From NCBI GenBank assembly GCA_048498035.1, contig JBEHYT010000012.1:91728-155727 (forward strand): a stretch of 64,000 bases of DNA. The letters run 5' to 3'. Both the position numbers and the translations under genes were made by a program. Below, piece by piece: positions 16,103 to 26,483 of this stretch. The stretch's first letter is position 1. Each line of letters starts with the position of its first letter. This DNA is from CADEDV01 sp048498035 (lineage in GTDB: Bacteria; Bacteroidota; Bacteroidia; Chitinophagales; Chitinophagaceae). The notes beneath the pieces were generated by a model. That model searched no databases. It worked only from the letters and a program-made list of their open reading frames with translations, and was not told where the DNA came from.

Positions 16103-17041
16103 TTAGTCAAAAGACAAATACGGCCCGATCTTTTCCACCCATTCCGGCGTAGCCGCAGCCATTTTTAACAGGTCGCCTGGCTCCCTGAACAGACCATGCT
16201 CCGTCCGATACAGCACAATGGCACGGGCAAGGGCATATCGAATATAGGGATGCACTTTCAGGACCTCCAGCGACGCCGTGTTAATGGCGATCCGCTGTAC
16301 GGTAGTATTTGTTAGTCGTAACAGGGGCCGGATACGTTGAAACACCGAATCCGCCAGGCCAAAGGTTTCTCCCACCTGGTCTACCCGGTAAAAACCACCC
16401 AGTTTTTCCCGGAACAACAAGACCCTGGCTGCCAGTTTGGGGCCGATCCCCGGTAAAGCCTCCCAGGCGGCAGAGTCAGCCGTATTAATGTCGATTTCCC
16501 GCACCCGCGCCACAGCCACGGGCTGGCGCAAGGCGGCCGGATTACGGGGGCTGCCGGTAACTGGCGGAATGACTACATAAGGCTCCAGCGAAGCCGCCAG
16601 GGCCTCCGGGAGGCCATAGATCTTCTTCAGATCGCCCGGCTGGCGAAATTTGCCGCCTTTTGATCTGAAGTTCAGGATAGTGGCAATCGTGCGATCCCTT
16701 AGCCCAAGTCGTTTCCAATCATTTTCCGAGGCTGTGTTCGGATCGAACGGAAATCGCTCTCCGGACAGGGAAGTGGTCGGCGGCGACCGTTCCCGCTCAA
16801 ACCGCGTAAATTGATGAAAACCAGTCCTTTTATCAAAATTTGAAGAGGCTCCGCCTGGCGTGGTATCCACCGCCGCGCTGGTAAAAGAACTGTCGATTTG
16901 GGGCAGCGGAACCGGGTTGAACCGATGGTAGATGGGCGGAACAAGGAATACGACCGCGAGCAGTAGCAGCAAGATTATGGCGGCTGTGCGTTCTTTTGCG
17001 CTAAAGGTCAAATATTCTTTCAGGGCCTCTTTCCACTTCAT
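16103..17041 (-). CDS. ComEA-like helix-hairpin-helix protein
   Basis: The 312-residue protein has one N-terminal membrane anchor (about residues 17-36, AAIILLLLLAVVFLVPPIY) and three helix-hairpin-helix units: FDPNTASENDWKRLGL, IDINTADSAAWEALPGIGPKLAARVL and IAINTASLEVLKVHPYI. The NTA...LPGIG pattern is that of ComEA and its relatives, which bind DNA non-specifically outside the cytoplasmic membrane. A role in DNA uptake is possible but unproven; no other competence gene is nearby. The frame opens with TTG 17047, but ATG 17041 (MKWKEALKEY) is the natural start. It lies on the opposite strand between rplL and rpoB and thereby splits the usual ribosomal/RNA-polymerase gene run. Confidence 0.85.
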   Translation of the reverse strand: MKWKEALKEYLTFSAKERTAAIILLLLLAVVFLVPPIYHRFNPVPLPQIDSSFTSAAVDTTPGGASSNFDKRTGFHQFTRFERERSPPTTSLSGERFPFDPNTASENDWKRLGLRDRTIATILNFRSKGGKFRQPGDLKKIYGLPEALAASLEPYVVIPPVTGSPRNPAALRQPVAVARVREIDINTADSAAWEALPGIGPKLAARVLLFREKLGGFYRVDQVGETFGLADSVFQRIRPLLRLTNTTVQRIAINTASLEVLKVHPYIRYALARAIVLYRTEHGLFREPGDLLKMAAATPEWVEKIGPYLSFD

Positions 17042-17134
17042 CTCCAATCGATTTTAAGGAAGGTAGAAGCCGGGGAGGGTGGTTTCCAAGGGTTTTTGAC
17101 GGATTTTGGCGGGATTTTTGTCGCCAAGTTTTTC

Positions 17135-17164
17135 TTGCCGGAAACGGATTATTTCTTACCTTTG
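17135..17164 (+). promoter_or_regulatory. rpoBC promoter
   Basis: TTG (17135-17137), a 19-base spacer and TACCTTTG (17157-17164) match the Bacteroidota promoter consensus almost perfectly. The leader to ATG 17308 is about 135 bases. Confidence 0.85.
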
Positions 17165-17307
17165 CCATCCTTTATTTTGGCCAAAAAATATTTTGACATC
17201 CCAGATCATGTTTAAGTAGTTGCTACTCAAAGGCTTTTATTTTATAATAAATAATGGCCTGAACGTGATTTGTGTGTCTTGATCTCTTTAAAACCGGGTT
17301 TTTGCAT

Positions 17308-20300
17308 ATGTCCTCAACTAAAACGAATCAAAGGGTGGATTTCGGAAAAATTAAACATTTGGCCGAAGCTCCCGACCTTCTTGAAGTACAAATCCAGTCG
17401 TTTAAGGAGTTTTTCCAGTTGGAAACGACTCCTGACAAAAGGAACAATGAGGGATTATTCCGCGTGTTTAAGGAAAACTTCCCCATTACAGACACGAGAA
17501 ACATCTTTGTGTTGGAGTTCCTGGATTATTTTATCGATCCGCCGCGTTATACGATCGAAGAGTGTATGGAGCGTGGATTGACCTATGCCGTTCCGCTGAA
17601 AGCGAAACTGCGCCTCAGTTGTAACGACGAGGAGCACGTAGACTTCCAGACTATTGTTCAGGATGTGTTCCTGGGCAATATCCCTTATATGACCCCCCGC
17701 GGTACGTTTGTGATCAACGGCGCTGAGCGCGTAGTAGTATCACAGCTGCACCGTTCACCGGGCGTATTCTTCGGTCAGTCCATTCACCCGAATGGTACCA
17801 AGATCTATTCTGCCCGTGTTATCCCGTTCAAGGGTGCATGGATGGAATTTGCCACCGATATCAACAACGTGATGTATGCGTATATCGACCGGAAGAAGAA
17901 ATTCCCGGTTACCACGCTGCTCCGCTCCATCGGTTATGAGACCGACAAGGATATCCTGGAACTGTTTGGTATGGCTGATGAAGTAAAGGCCGATAAAAAG
18001 GTGCTGGCAAAATACGTAGGCCGCCGCCTGGCTGCGCGTGTGCTCCGCACGTGGGTGGAAGATTTTGTGGATGAAGATACCGGTGAGGTGGTTTCCATTG
18101 AGCGGAATGAGATCGTAATGGAACGTGATACCGTGCTGGATGAAGAAGCTATTGACACCATCGCGGATATGGACGTGAAAAGCGTCTTTATCCAACGTGA
18201 AGATGTGGGTGGTGACTACGCGATCATCTACAATACCCTTAACAAGGATACGTCCAACAGTGAGCTGGAAGCGGTACAGTTTATCTACCGCCAGCTGCGT
18301 GGTGCCGATGCGCCGGATAACGAAACGGCTCGTGGTATCATCGACAAACTGTTCTTCAGCGATAAACGTTATGACCTGGGTGAAGTTGGCCGTTACAAGA
18401 TCAACCGCAAACTCAATCGTGACGCTCCGCTGGATCAAAAAACACTGACGAAGGATGATATCATCCTGATCATTAAATACCTCGTTAAACTGACCAACGG
18501 TAAAGCGGAGATCGATGATATCGATCACCTCAGCAACCGCCGTGTTCGTACGGTAGGTGAGCAACTGTATGCGCAGTTTGGCGTAGGGCTGGCTCGTATG
18601 GCCCGTACCATCCGTGAGCGGATGAACGTACGCGATAATGAAGTGTTTACGCCGGTTGACCTGATCAACGCGCGTACGCTTTCTTCTGTGATCAACTCGT
18701 TCTTCGGTACCTCCCAGTTGTCGCAGTTCCTGGATCAAACCAACCCCCTGAGTGAGATCACGCACAAGCGTCGTATCTCCGCACTCGGGCCCGGCGGTTT
18801 GAGTCGTGAGCGTGCCGGCTTCGAGGTTCGTGACGTACACTACTCGCATTATGGTCGTCTGTGTACCATTGAAACACCGGAAGGGCCTAACATCGGTTTG
18901 ATCTCTACGCTGTGTGTACACGCTAAGATCAACGATATGGGCTTTATCGAAACACCGTACCGCAGGGTGAATGATGGTAAAGTAAATATGAAAGAACTGG
19001 CATTCCTGAGTGCGGAAGAAGAAGACCGCGCAAAGATTGCCCAGGCAAATACCCCGCTTGACGAGAAAGGCAACTTCGTGGAAGAAAAGATCGTAAGCCG
19101 CGAAACCGGCGACTTCCCAATCCTGGATAAGACCGAAGTTGAATTTATGGACGTTGCTCCCAACCAGATCGTGGGATTGAGCGCCTCATTGATTCCGTTC
19201 CTGGAACATGATGATGCCAACCGTGCGCTGATGGGATCAAACATGCAACGCCAGGCGGTGCCGCTGATCCGTCCTGATGTGCCTGTTGTAGGTACAGGAT
19301 TGGAAGGCAAGGCTGCCCGCGATGCCCGGATCCAGATCCACTCTGAAGGAACAGGGGTGATTGAATTTGTGGATGCCAACGAGATCCATGTACGCTATGA
19401 GCGCGATGACGATGAAAAGCTCGTAAGCTTTGAAGATGATCTTCGCGTTTACCGCCTGACCAAGTTTATCAAAACCAACCAGGAAACCTGTATCAACCTC
19501 AAGCCTGCCGTGAAGAAAGGCCAACGGGTGAAGAAAGGTGACTTCCTGACGGAAGGATACGCTACACAGAATGGTGAACTGGCGCTTGGTAAGAACCTGA
19601 AAGTGGCCTTCATGCCATGGAAAGGGTACAACTTCGAGGATGCCATCGTAATCAGCGAACGCGTGGTGAAAGAAGATCTCTTTACTTCCGTGCATATTTC
19701 CGAATATGAACTGGAAGTGCGTGATACCAAACTGGGTGAAGAGGAACTGACGCCAGACATTCCTAACGTGTCTGAAGAAGCTACCAAAGACCTGGACGAA
19801 AATGGTATCATCCGCATCGGTGCCCATATCAAGGAAGGAGATATCCTGATTGGTAAGGTAACGCCGAAGGGAGAAAGTGATCCTACGCCGGAAGAAAAAC
19901 TGCTTCGCGCCATCTTTGGTGATAAAGCCGGGGATGCGAAAGATGCTTCACTGAAAGCTCCAAACGGGGTGGAAGGTGTGGTAATCGGCAAGAAGTTGTT
20001 CCAACGCGCTAAAAAAGATAAGAACGCAAAAGTTCGTGAGAAAGCAGCCCTGGAAAAACTGGAGCGCATCCACGAAAAGAATGAAGCCGACCTGAAACAG
20101 GTATTGCTGGATAAACTGACCACGCTGCTGAAAGATCACGCATCTACCGGTGTTAGCAACAACTTCGGTGAAGTGCAGATCGGTAAAGGCGCACGGTTTA
20201 CTGCCAAAAACCTGTCCGGGCTCGATTACCAGAATATCAACCCGCTGGGTTGGACGGGCGACAGCAAGATCGACGACCAGATCAACACATTGCTGCACAA

Positions 20301-21111
20301 CTTCAACATCAAGTACAATGAAGAACTGGGTCGCTACAAACGCGAGAAGTTCAACATCTCCATTGGTGATGAATTGCCTGCAGGTGTATTGAAACTGGCT
20401 AAAGTGTACCTGGCTGTAAAACGTAAGTTGAAAGTAGGGGATAAGATGGCCGGTCGCCACGGAAACAAAGGTATCGTTGCCAAGATTGTACGGGCAGAAG
20501 ATATGCCGTTCCTGGAAGATGGAACACCGGTGGATATCGTATTGAATCCGCTGGGGGTACCAAGCCGGATGAACCTGGGACAGATCTATGAGACCGTACT
20601 GGGATGGGCTGGTCAAAGCCTGGGACTGAAATTTGCAACGCCAATCTTTGATGGTGCTACCACCGAAGAGATTGCCGACTATTGCGAAAAAGCAGGTATC
20701 CCGAAATTTGGTCACACCTATCTCTATGATGGTGAAACCGGGGAGCGTTTCCACCAGAAAGCAACGGTGGGCATCATCTATGTGATCAAACTGCATCACA
20801 TGGTAGACGACAAGATGCACGCACGTTCTATCGGGCCCTACAGTCTTATCACACAGCAACCGCTGGGTGGTAAAGCACAGTTCGGTGGTCAGCGTTTTGG
20901 AGAAATGGAAGTGTGGGCATTGGAAGCCTATGGTGCATCCAACATCCTGCAGGAGCTGCTTACTATCAAATCGGATGATATCATTGGCCGTGCCAAGACA
21001 TATGAAAGCATCGTGAAAGGGGATAACATCCCGAGAGCGGGCATTCCGGAGTCGTTCAACGTACTCGTACACGAGTTGCGTGGTCTCGGACTTGATCTCA
21101 AATTTGAGTGA
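17308..21111 (+). CDS. rpoB: DNA-directed RNA polymerase subunit beta
   Basis: The 1267-residue subunit contains the conserved RNAP beta blocks: DFGKIKHLAEAPDLLEVQIQ at the start, QLSQFLDQTNPLSEITHKRR (rifampicin pocket; the usual drug-sensitive residues Gln, Asp, His and Arg are present), AFMPWKGYNFEDAIVISER, KMAGRHGNKG and the C-terminal GQRFGEMEVWALEAYGA. The open frame begins at 17272, but ATG 17308 (MSSTKTNQR) is the usual Bacteroidota start. It has its own promoter after the opposite-strand comEA-like gene and is followed by rpoC after 115 bases. Confidence 0.98.
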   Translation: MSSTKTNQRVDFGKIKHLAEAPDLLEVQIQSFKEFFQLETTPDKRNNEGLFRVFKENFPITDTRNIFVLEFLDYFIDPPRYTIEECMERGLTYAVPLKAKLRLSCNDEEHVDFQTIVQDVFLGNIPYMTPRGTFVINGAERVVVSQLHRSPGVFFGQSIHPNGTKIYSARVIPFKGAWMEFATDINNVMYAYIDRKKKFPVTTLLRSIGYETDKDILELFGMADEVKADKKVLAKYVGRRLAARVLRTWVEDFVDEDTGEVVSIERNEIVMERDTVLDEEAIDTIADMDVKSVFIQREDVGGDYAIIYNTLNKDTSNSELEAVQFIYRQLRGADAPDNETARGIIDKLFFSDKRYDLGEVGRYKINRKLNRDAPLDQKTLTKDDIILIIKYLVKLTNGKAEIDDIDHLSNRRVRTVGEQLYAQFGVGLARMARTIRERMNVRDNEVFTPVDLINARTLSSVINSFFGTSQLSQFLDQTNPLSEITHKRRISALGPGGLSRERAGFEVRDVHYSHYGRLCTIETPEGPNIGLISTLCVHAKINDMGFIETPYRRVNDGKVNMKELAFLSAEEEDRAKIAQANTPLDEKGNFVEEKIVSRETGDFPILDKTEVEFMDVAPNQIVGLSASLIPFLEHDDANRALMGSNMQRQAVPLIRPDVPVVGTGLEGKAARDARIQIHSEGTGVIEFVDANEIHVRYERDDDEKLVSFEDDLRVYRLTKFIKTNQETCINLKPAVKKGQRVKKGDFLTEGYATQNGELALGKNLKVAFMPWKGYNFEDAIVISERVVKEDLFTSVHISEYELEVRDTKLGEEELTPDIPNVSEEATKDLDENGIIRIGAHIKEGDILIGKVTPKGESDPTPEEKLLRAIFGDKAGDAKDASLKAPNGVEGVVIGKKLFQRAKKDKNAKVREKAALEKLERIHEKNEADLKQVLLDKLTTLLKDHASTGVSNNFGEVQIGKGARFTAKNLSGLDYQNINPLGWTGDSKIDDQINTLLHNFNIKYNEELGRYKREKFNISIGDELPAGVLKLAKVYLAVKRKLKVGDKMAGRHGNKGIVAKIVRAEDMPFLEDGTPVDIVLNPLGVPSRMNLGQIYETVLGWAGQSLGLKFATPIFDGATTEEIADYCEKAGIPKFGHTYLYDGETGERFHQKATVGIIYVIKLHHMVDDKMHARSIGPYSLITQQPLGGKAQFGGQRFGEMEVWALEAYGASNILQELLTIKSDDIIGRAKTYESIVKGDNIPRAGIPESFNVLVHELRGLGLDLKFE

Positions 21112-21184
21112 GAAAGCTGTTAGTCATTTGCCGCAAGGCAGTGGCTCTCCTTTTCTTTTGAAAGAACATTTAACTAAACAAGGC

Positions 21185-21209
21185 GTTGCCCGCCAGAAAG
21201 GCGGGCAAC
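21185..21209 (+). promoter_or_regulatory. Strong rpoB-rpoC intercistronic hairpin
   Basis: GTTGCCCGCC (21185-21194), loop AGAAA and GGCGGGCAAC (21200-21209) form a perfect 10-bp stem ending 17 bases before the rpoC ATG. No T run follows, so read-through is expected; RNA processing or translational control is the likeliest role. Confidence 0.6.
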
Positions 21210-21226
21210 CAAAAGCTTAAATAAAT

Positions 21227-24200
21227 ATGGCTATCAAAAAAGAAAATCGTCCTAAGGCAGCATTTTCAAAAATTACTATCGGCCTGGCTTCCCCGGATAC
21301 GATCCTGGAAAGAAGCTATGGAGAAGTGTTGAAGCCGGAAACAATCAACTACCGGACCTACAAACCGGAGCGCGACGGTTTGTTTTGCGAGCGGATCTTC
21401 GGACCGGTAAAAGACTATGAGTGCGCTTGTGGAAAGTACAAGCGTATCCGTTACAAAGGAATTGTATGTGATCGTTGTGGAGTTGAAGTAACGGAGAAAA
21501 AAGTTCGTCGCGAGCGTATGGGCCATATCAAACTGGTAGTGCCTGTAGTGCATATCTGGTATTTTAAATCTCTTCCCAATAAAATCGGTTACCTGCTGGG
21601 TGTAAGCTCCAAGAAACTGGAAACGATCATTTACTATGAGCGTTTTGTAGTGATCCAATCAGGTATCCGCGCAGATAAAGGCCAAAACGTTGGTGATCTG
21701 CTGACAGAAGAGGAATACCTTGATATCCTGGATACTTTACCTAAGGATAACCAATACCTGCCGGATGATGATCCTAATAAGTTCATCGCCAAAATGGGTG
21801 CGGAAGCAGTTCATGATATGCTTGGCCGGATTGACCTGGACCAACTGTCGTTTGACCTGCGTAACGCAGCCGCAACAGAAACATCACAACAACGGAAAGC
21901 AGATGCGTTGAAACGCCTGAGTGTGGTGGAAGCTTTCCGCGATGCTAATACCCGTATCACTAACCGCCCCGAGTGGATGGTGATGCAATACATCCCCGTA
22001 ATTCCGCCTGAATTGCGTCCGTTGGTTCCCCTGGACGGTGGCCGTTTTGCATCTTCTGATCTGAACGACCTGTACCGCCGCGTGATCATCCGGAACAACC
22101 GTTTGAAACGCCTCCTGGAAATCAAAGCCCCTGAGGTGATCCTGCGGAATGAAAAGCGGATGTTGCAGGAAGCTGTAGACAGCCTGTTCGATAACTCCCG
22201 TAAGTCCAATGCCGTGAAGGCAGAGGGTGGCCGGGCGCTGAAATCGCTCAGCGATGTGTTGAAAGGTAAACAAGGCCGTTTCCGTCAGAACCTGTTGGGT
22301 AAACGTGTTGACTACTCCGGTCGTTCTGTGATCGTGGTAGGACCCGAAATGAAATTACATGAGTGCGGTTTGCCAAAAGATATGGCGGCCGAGCTTTTCA
22401 AACCATTTATCATCCGCAAACTTATTGAGCGCGGAATCGTGAAAACGGTGAAGTCTGCCCGTAAACTGGTAGACAAGAAGGAAGCGGTAGTTTGGGATAT
22501 CCTGGAGAACATCCTCAAAGGACACCCCGTAATGCTTAACCGTGCCCCGACGCTGCACCGTTTGTCGATCCAGGCCTTCCAGCCAAAATTGATTGAAGGA
22601 AAGGCGATCCAACTGCACCCGCTGGTAACGACGGCCTTCAACGCCGACTTTGACGGTGACCAGATGGCGGTGCACGTTCCGCTGAGTAACGCGGCTATCC
22701 TGGAAGCGCAATTGCTGATGCTGGCATCGCACAACATCCTTAACCCACAAAATGGTACGCCTATTACCCTTCCTTCTCAGGACATGGTACTTGGTCTGTA
22801 TTATATCACAAAAGGGAAGAAGACTACACCAACCGAAGTTGTTCGCGGTGAAGGAAAGGCATTCTATTCCAGCGAAGAAGTGATCATTGCGTACAATGAA
22901 AAGAAAGTAGACCTGCATGCATGGATCAAGGTGAAAGCCAATATCCGCAATGCAGACGGTTTACTGGAACATAAATTGATCGAAACCACGGTAGGCCGTG
23001 TGATCTTTAACCAGTTTGTACCGGTTGAGGTTGGGTTTGTAAATGCCCTGCTCACCAAGAAGAACCTGCGTGAGATCATCGGTGACATTATCCGGATCAC
23101 GAATGTGCCGAAGACGGCAAAATTCCTGGATGATATCAAACAGCTTGGTTTCCGTACGGCCTTCCAGGGTGGACTTTCATTTAGCATTAATGACCTGATC
23201 ATCCCGGATGTAAAAGAAGAATTGCTGGAAAATGCAAAAGGTGAAGTAGACGAAGTGTGGGATAACTACAACATGGGTCTGATCACCAACAACGAACGAT
23301 ACAACCAGATCGTGGATATCTGGAGCCGTGTGGATACACGGATCACAGAAACACTGATTCGCGAATTGAGCAGCGACAAACAGGGCTTCAACTCTGTGTA
23401 CATGATGCTTGATTCCGGAGCCCGTGGTTCCAAACAGCAGATCAAACAGCTGGCTGGTATCCGGGGTCTGATGGCCAAACCGCGTAAGTCCGGATCTACT
23501 GGTTCCGAGATCATCGAGAACCCGATCCTGTCTAACTTTAAAGGCGGCCTGAATGTATTGGATTACTTCATCTCTACGCACGGTGCGCGGAAAGGTCTTG
23601 CGGATACAGCCCTTAAAACAGCTGATGCCGGTTACCTGACGCGTCGTCTGGTTGACGTAGCCCAGGATGTGGTGATCACTGAAGAAGATTGTGGTACACT
23701 GCGTGGTATTGCTACCAGCGCATTGAAAGATAACGAGGATGTAATTGAACCGCTGGCAGACCGGATTGAAGGACGTACTTCACTGCACGACCTTTATCAC
23801 CCGGTAAGCGATCAACTGATTGTTGCAGCAGGTGAAGGCATTACAGCTGACCTGGCAAGACGCATTGAAGAAGCTGGTATCGAAACGGTGGAAATCCGTT
23901 CCGTACTTACCTGCGAAAGCAAACGCGGCTGTTGCGTGAAGTGCTACGGCAAGAACCTGGCGAGCGGTAATATCGCTCAAAAAGGTGACGCTGTTGGTAT
24001 CATCGCGGCTCAGTCGATCGGTGAGCCGGGTACACAGTTGACCCTGCGTACCTTCCACGTGGGTGGTGTTGCGGGATCTGCAGCAGTAGATTCTACACTT
24101 CTCGCCAAATTCGACGGTACCATCCAATTCGATGGTCTGCGGATGGTAACTACCAAAGACAATGAAGGAAATAACCAGCAGGTGGTGATCGGTCGTACCG

Positions 24201-25519
24201 GTGAGGTGCGTATCATAGATACGAAGAATGATCGCCTGCTGATTACCAATAACATTCCGTATGGCGCTACATTGTCTGTGAAAGACGGTCAGAAAATTAA
24301 CCGCGGTGATGTGATCTGTACATGGGATCCATTCAACAACGTTATCATGGCCGAGATCAATGGTAAGTTGAAATTCGAAAACGTAATTGAAGGTGTCACC
24401 TTCCGTGAAGAAGCGGATGAGCAAACCGGTCACCGTGAAAAAGTGGTGATTGAAACACGTGATAAAACGCGTATCCCTTCAATAGTTGTGGAAGGAAAAG
24501 AAAACAAATCCTATAACCTTCCTACCGGAAGCCACATTATGCTGGATGAAGGGGAAGATGTATATGCAGGACAGGTGCTGGTGAAGATCCCGCGCGTACT
24601 GGGCAAATTGCGGGATATCACGGGTGGTCTGCCGCGTGTAACGGAGCTCTTTGAAGCACGTAACCCGAGCAACCCGGCGGTGGTATCTGAAATTGACGGT
24701 GTGGTTTCTATGGGCGCCATCAAGCGTGGTAATCGTGAGATCGTAATTGAAGCAAAAGACGGTGTTCAGAAGAAATACCTGGTGCCACTCACCCGCCAGA
24801 TCCTGGCGCAGGATGGTGACTTTGTAAAAGCCGGCTCACCGCTGTCTGACGGACAAATTTCACCGCAGGATATTCTTTCGATCCAGGGACCATTTGCTGT
24901 ACAGCAGTACGTGGTGAACGAGATCCAGGAAGTGTATCGTTTGCAGGGGGTGAAGATCAATGACAAGCATATTGAAGTGATCGTTCGCCAGATGATGCGC
25001 AAAGTGAGCATTGTAGATCCGGGAGATACCCGCTTCCTCGAAGAAGATTCTGTAGATAAATTTGAATTTGTAGAAGAGAATGATTTCATCTTCGATAAGA
25101 AAGTGGTTACCGAACCGGGTGATTCTGCCAAACTTCGTGCAGGCCAGATTGTAAGCCTTCGGGAAGTACGGGAAGAGAACTCAGTTCTTCGCAGAAACGA
25201 CAAGAAACCGGTTGAATTCAGGGATGCACATCCTGCGACATCAGCGCCCACATTGCTGGGTATCACCAAAGCTTCGCTTGGTGTTACAAGCTGGATCTCG
25301 GCAGCATCATTCCAGGAAACAACCAAAGTATTGTCTTCAGCAGCCATCAACGGTAAAACCGATGATATGCTTGGCCTGAAAGAAAACGTGATCACGGGTC
25401 ACCCGATCCCGGCCGGTACAGGTCTGCGTGAATTTGAAAACATGATCGTGGGTAGCAAGGAAGAATATGAATTGCTGCAAACAACCCGCGAAGCCATGGC
25501 TTTCGACGAAGAAGAATAA
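21227..25519 (+). CDS. rpoC: DNA-directed RNA polymerase subunit beta'
   Basis: The 1430-residue subunit holds the active-site NADFDGDQMAVHVPLS with the three catalytic Asp. It also has the N-terminal zinc site CACGKYKRIRYKGIVCDRCG (about residues 66-85), the bridge-helix and trigger-loop region around GARKGLADTALKTADAGYLTRR, and the second zinc cluster CESKRGCCVKCYG. Size fits Bacteroidota. A strong terminator lies directly downstream, closing the rpoBC unit. Confidence 0.99.
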   Translation: MAIKKENRPKAAFSKITIGLASPDTILERSYGEVLKPETINYRTYKPERDGLFCERIFGPVKDYECACGKYKRIRYKGIVCDRCGVEVTEKKVRRERMGHIKLVVPVVHIWYFKSLPNKIGYLLGVSSKKLETIIYYERFVVIQSGIRADKGQNVGDLLTEEEYLDILDTLPKDNQYLPDDDPNKFIAKMGAEAVHDMLGRIDLDQLSFDLRNAAATETSQQRKADALKRLSVVEAFRDANTRITNRPEWMVMQYIPVIPPELRPLVPLDGGRFASSDLNDLYRRVIIRNNRLKRLLEIKAPEVILRNEKRMLQEAVDSLFDNSRKSNAVKAEGGRALKSLSDVLKGKQGRFRQNLLGKRVDYSGRSVIVVGPEMKLHECGLPKDMAAELFKPFIIRKLIERGIVKTVKSARKLVDKKEAVVWDILENILKGHPVMLNRAPTLHRLSIQAFQPKLIEGKAIQLHPLVTTAFNADFDGDQMAVHVPLSNAAILEAQLLMLASHNILNPQNGTPITLPSQDMVLGLYYITKGKKTTPTEVVRGEGKAFYSSEEVIIAYNEKKVDLHAWIKVKANIRNADGLLEHKLIETTVGRVIFNQFVPVEVGFVNALLTKKNLREIIGDIIRITNVPKTAKFLDDIKQLGFRTAFQGGLSFSINDLIIPDVKEELLENAKGEVDEVWDNYNMGLITNNERYNQIVDIWSRVDTRITETLIRELSSDKQGFNSVYMMLDSGARGSKQQIKQLAGIRGLMAKPRKSGSTGSEIIENPILSNFKGGLNVLDYFISTHGARKGLADTALKTADAGYLTRRLVDVAQDVVITEEDCGTLRGIATSALKDNEDVIEPLADRIEGRTSLHDLYHPVSDQLIVAAGEGITADLARRIEEAGIETVEIRSVLTCESKRGCCVKCYGKNLASGNIAQKGDAVGIIAAQSIGEPGTQLTLRTFHVGGVAGSAAVDSTLLAKFDGTIQFDGLRMVTTKDNEGNNQQVVIGRTGEVRIIDTKNDRLLITNNIPYGATLSVKDGQKINRGDVICTWDPFNNVIMAEINGKLKFENVIEGVTFREEADEQTGHREKVVIETRDKTRIPSIVVEGKENKSYNLPTGSHIMLDEGEDVYAGQVLVKIPRVLGKLRDITGGLPRVTELFEARNPSNPAVVSEIDGVVSMGAIKRGNREIVIEAKDGVQKKYLVPLTRQILAQDGDFVKAGSPLSDGQISPQDILSIQGPFAVQQYVVNEIQEVYRLQGVKINDKHIEVIVRQMMRKVSIVDPGDTRFLEEDSVDKFEFVEENDFIFDKKVVTEPGDSAKLRAGQIVSLREVREENSVLRRNDKKPVEFRDAHPATSAPTLLGITKASLGVTSWISAASFQETTKVLSSAAINGKTDDMLGLKENVITGHPIPAGTGLREFENMIVGSKEEYELLQTTREAMAFDEEE

Positions 25520-25541
25520 TTACATACTTTTTAAGAATAGC

Positions 25542-25569
25542 AAGGAGTGGCCCAGCCACTCCTTTTTTT
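25542..25569 (+). terminator. rpoBC terminator
   Basis: AAGGAGTGGC (25542-25551), loop CCA and GCCACTCCTT (25555-25564) form a perfect 10-bp stem with a following T run. Confidence 0.95.
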
Positions 25570-25731
25570 ATGCGTTTTAGCCTGTTAAGGCTTTCCTAAA
25601 GAAAGGCATGGGGTGCGTTGACACCCCGATTAGGGGGTATCTTGCAAGACTATTTTATCACCCGGGTTTACTATATTCGCTGCTCTGGACGTAAAGGGCT
25701 TGTGCCGAAGGGAAAACATAAATACAGACTG

Positions 25732-26349
25732 ATGAAAAATGGTTTACTTATTTGGAATGTTCTTCTCACACTGATCGCTGGTTATTTACTCTATGCCCAT
25801 TTTTCTCACCGCGCTGGCCGGGGGGATCATGAGACGCCGGAATATGCCGGAGGTGCAAAAGACAGTCTGCGGTTTCATAAGCCGGTTCGTATTGCCTATT
25901 TTGATATGGACTCTATCCAGTCTAACTGGTCCCTGGCTAAAGACGTACAGGCCGGCTGGTCTAAAAATGAAGACAGCATCAAGACCGTCATGAGCAAATT
26001 AAGCCAGAGTTACCAGGCACAGGTCAACATTTACCAGAATAAAGCCCAAACCGCCCCGGGTATGACCCAGCAGGAGCAGGAAGAAGCGCAACAACATCTT
26101 TCCAATATGATGGATGCCATGCGCAATACAAAGATGGAAATGGACCAGAAGTACCAGGAACGGGCCTTCAACGATAACCGCTCTCTCAAAACAGAGATCG
26201 AGACATTTATCCGGGATTACAATGCCACCAAAGGGTTCACCTATATTTTTGCCAACGAATCCGGGCTGTTCTATTACCTCGACAGCACTTTCAATATTAC
26301 AGCAGATGTTGTAAAAGGCCTTAACCTGGCCTATATGAAAAAGCACTAG
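25732..26349 (+). CDS. OmpH/Skp-family periplasmic protein
   Basis: The 205-residue protein has an N-terminal hydrophobic segment (about 4-22, LLIWNVLLTLIAGYLLY), then RIAYFDMDSIQSNW, the strand that opens Skp/OmpH domains, a long coiled coil rich in Gln/Glu/Lys (about 75-150), and the closing TYIFANESGLFYYLDSTFNI. Skp-like chaperones keep outer-membrane proteins soluble in the periplasm. Here the hydrophobic segment looks more like an anchor than a cleaved signal. The frame opens at 25618, but ATG 25732 (MKNGLLIW) starts right at the membrane segment. Confidence 0.85.
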   Translation: MKNGLLIWNVLLTLIAGYLLYAHFSHRAGRGDHETPEYAGGAKDSLRFHKPVRIAYFDMDSIQSNWSLAKDVQAGWSKNEDSIKTVMSKLSQSYQAQVNIYQNKAQTAPGMTQQEQEEAQQHLSNMMDAMRNTKMEMDQKYQERAFNDNRSLKTEIETFIRDYNATKGFTYIFANESGLFYYLDSTFNITADVVKGLNLAYMKKH

Positions 26350-26374
26350 CCTTTACAGGATAAATTATTTAAAG

Positions 26375-26396
26375 ACCCGCCAACCGGCGGGTTTTT
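26375..26396 (+). terminator. Terminator after the OmpH-like gene
   Basis: ACCCGCC (26375-26381), loop AACC and GGCGGGT (26386-26392) form a 7-bp stem, followed by T. Confidence 0.9.
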
Positions 26397-26483
26397 GCTT
26401 GTCTGCACCGATGGCCAAACTGCTGTTTTTTTCTCTGCCGGCATTGATATGAATTACTTATCTTGACAGGCAAATGCATCTTC

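Noticed and set aside
17755..18921. 388-codon open frame antisense to rpoB
   Set aside because: Shadow of rpoB; same for the frames at 19948-21072 and in rpoC.
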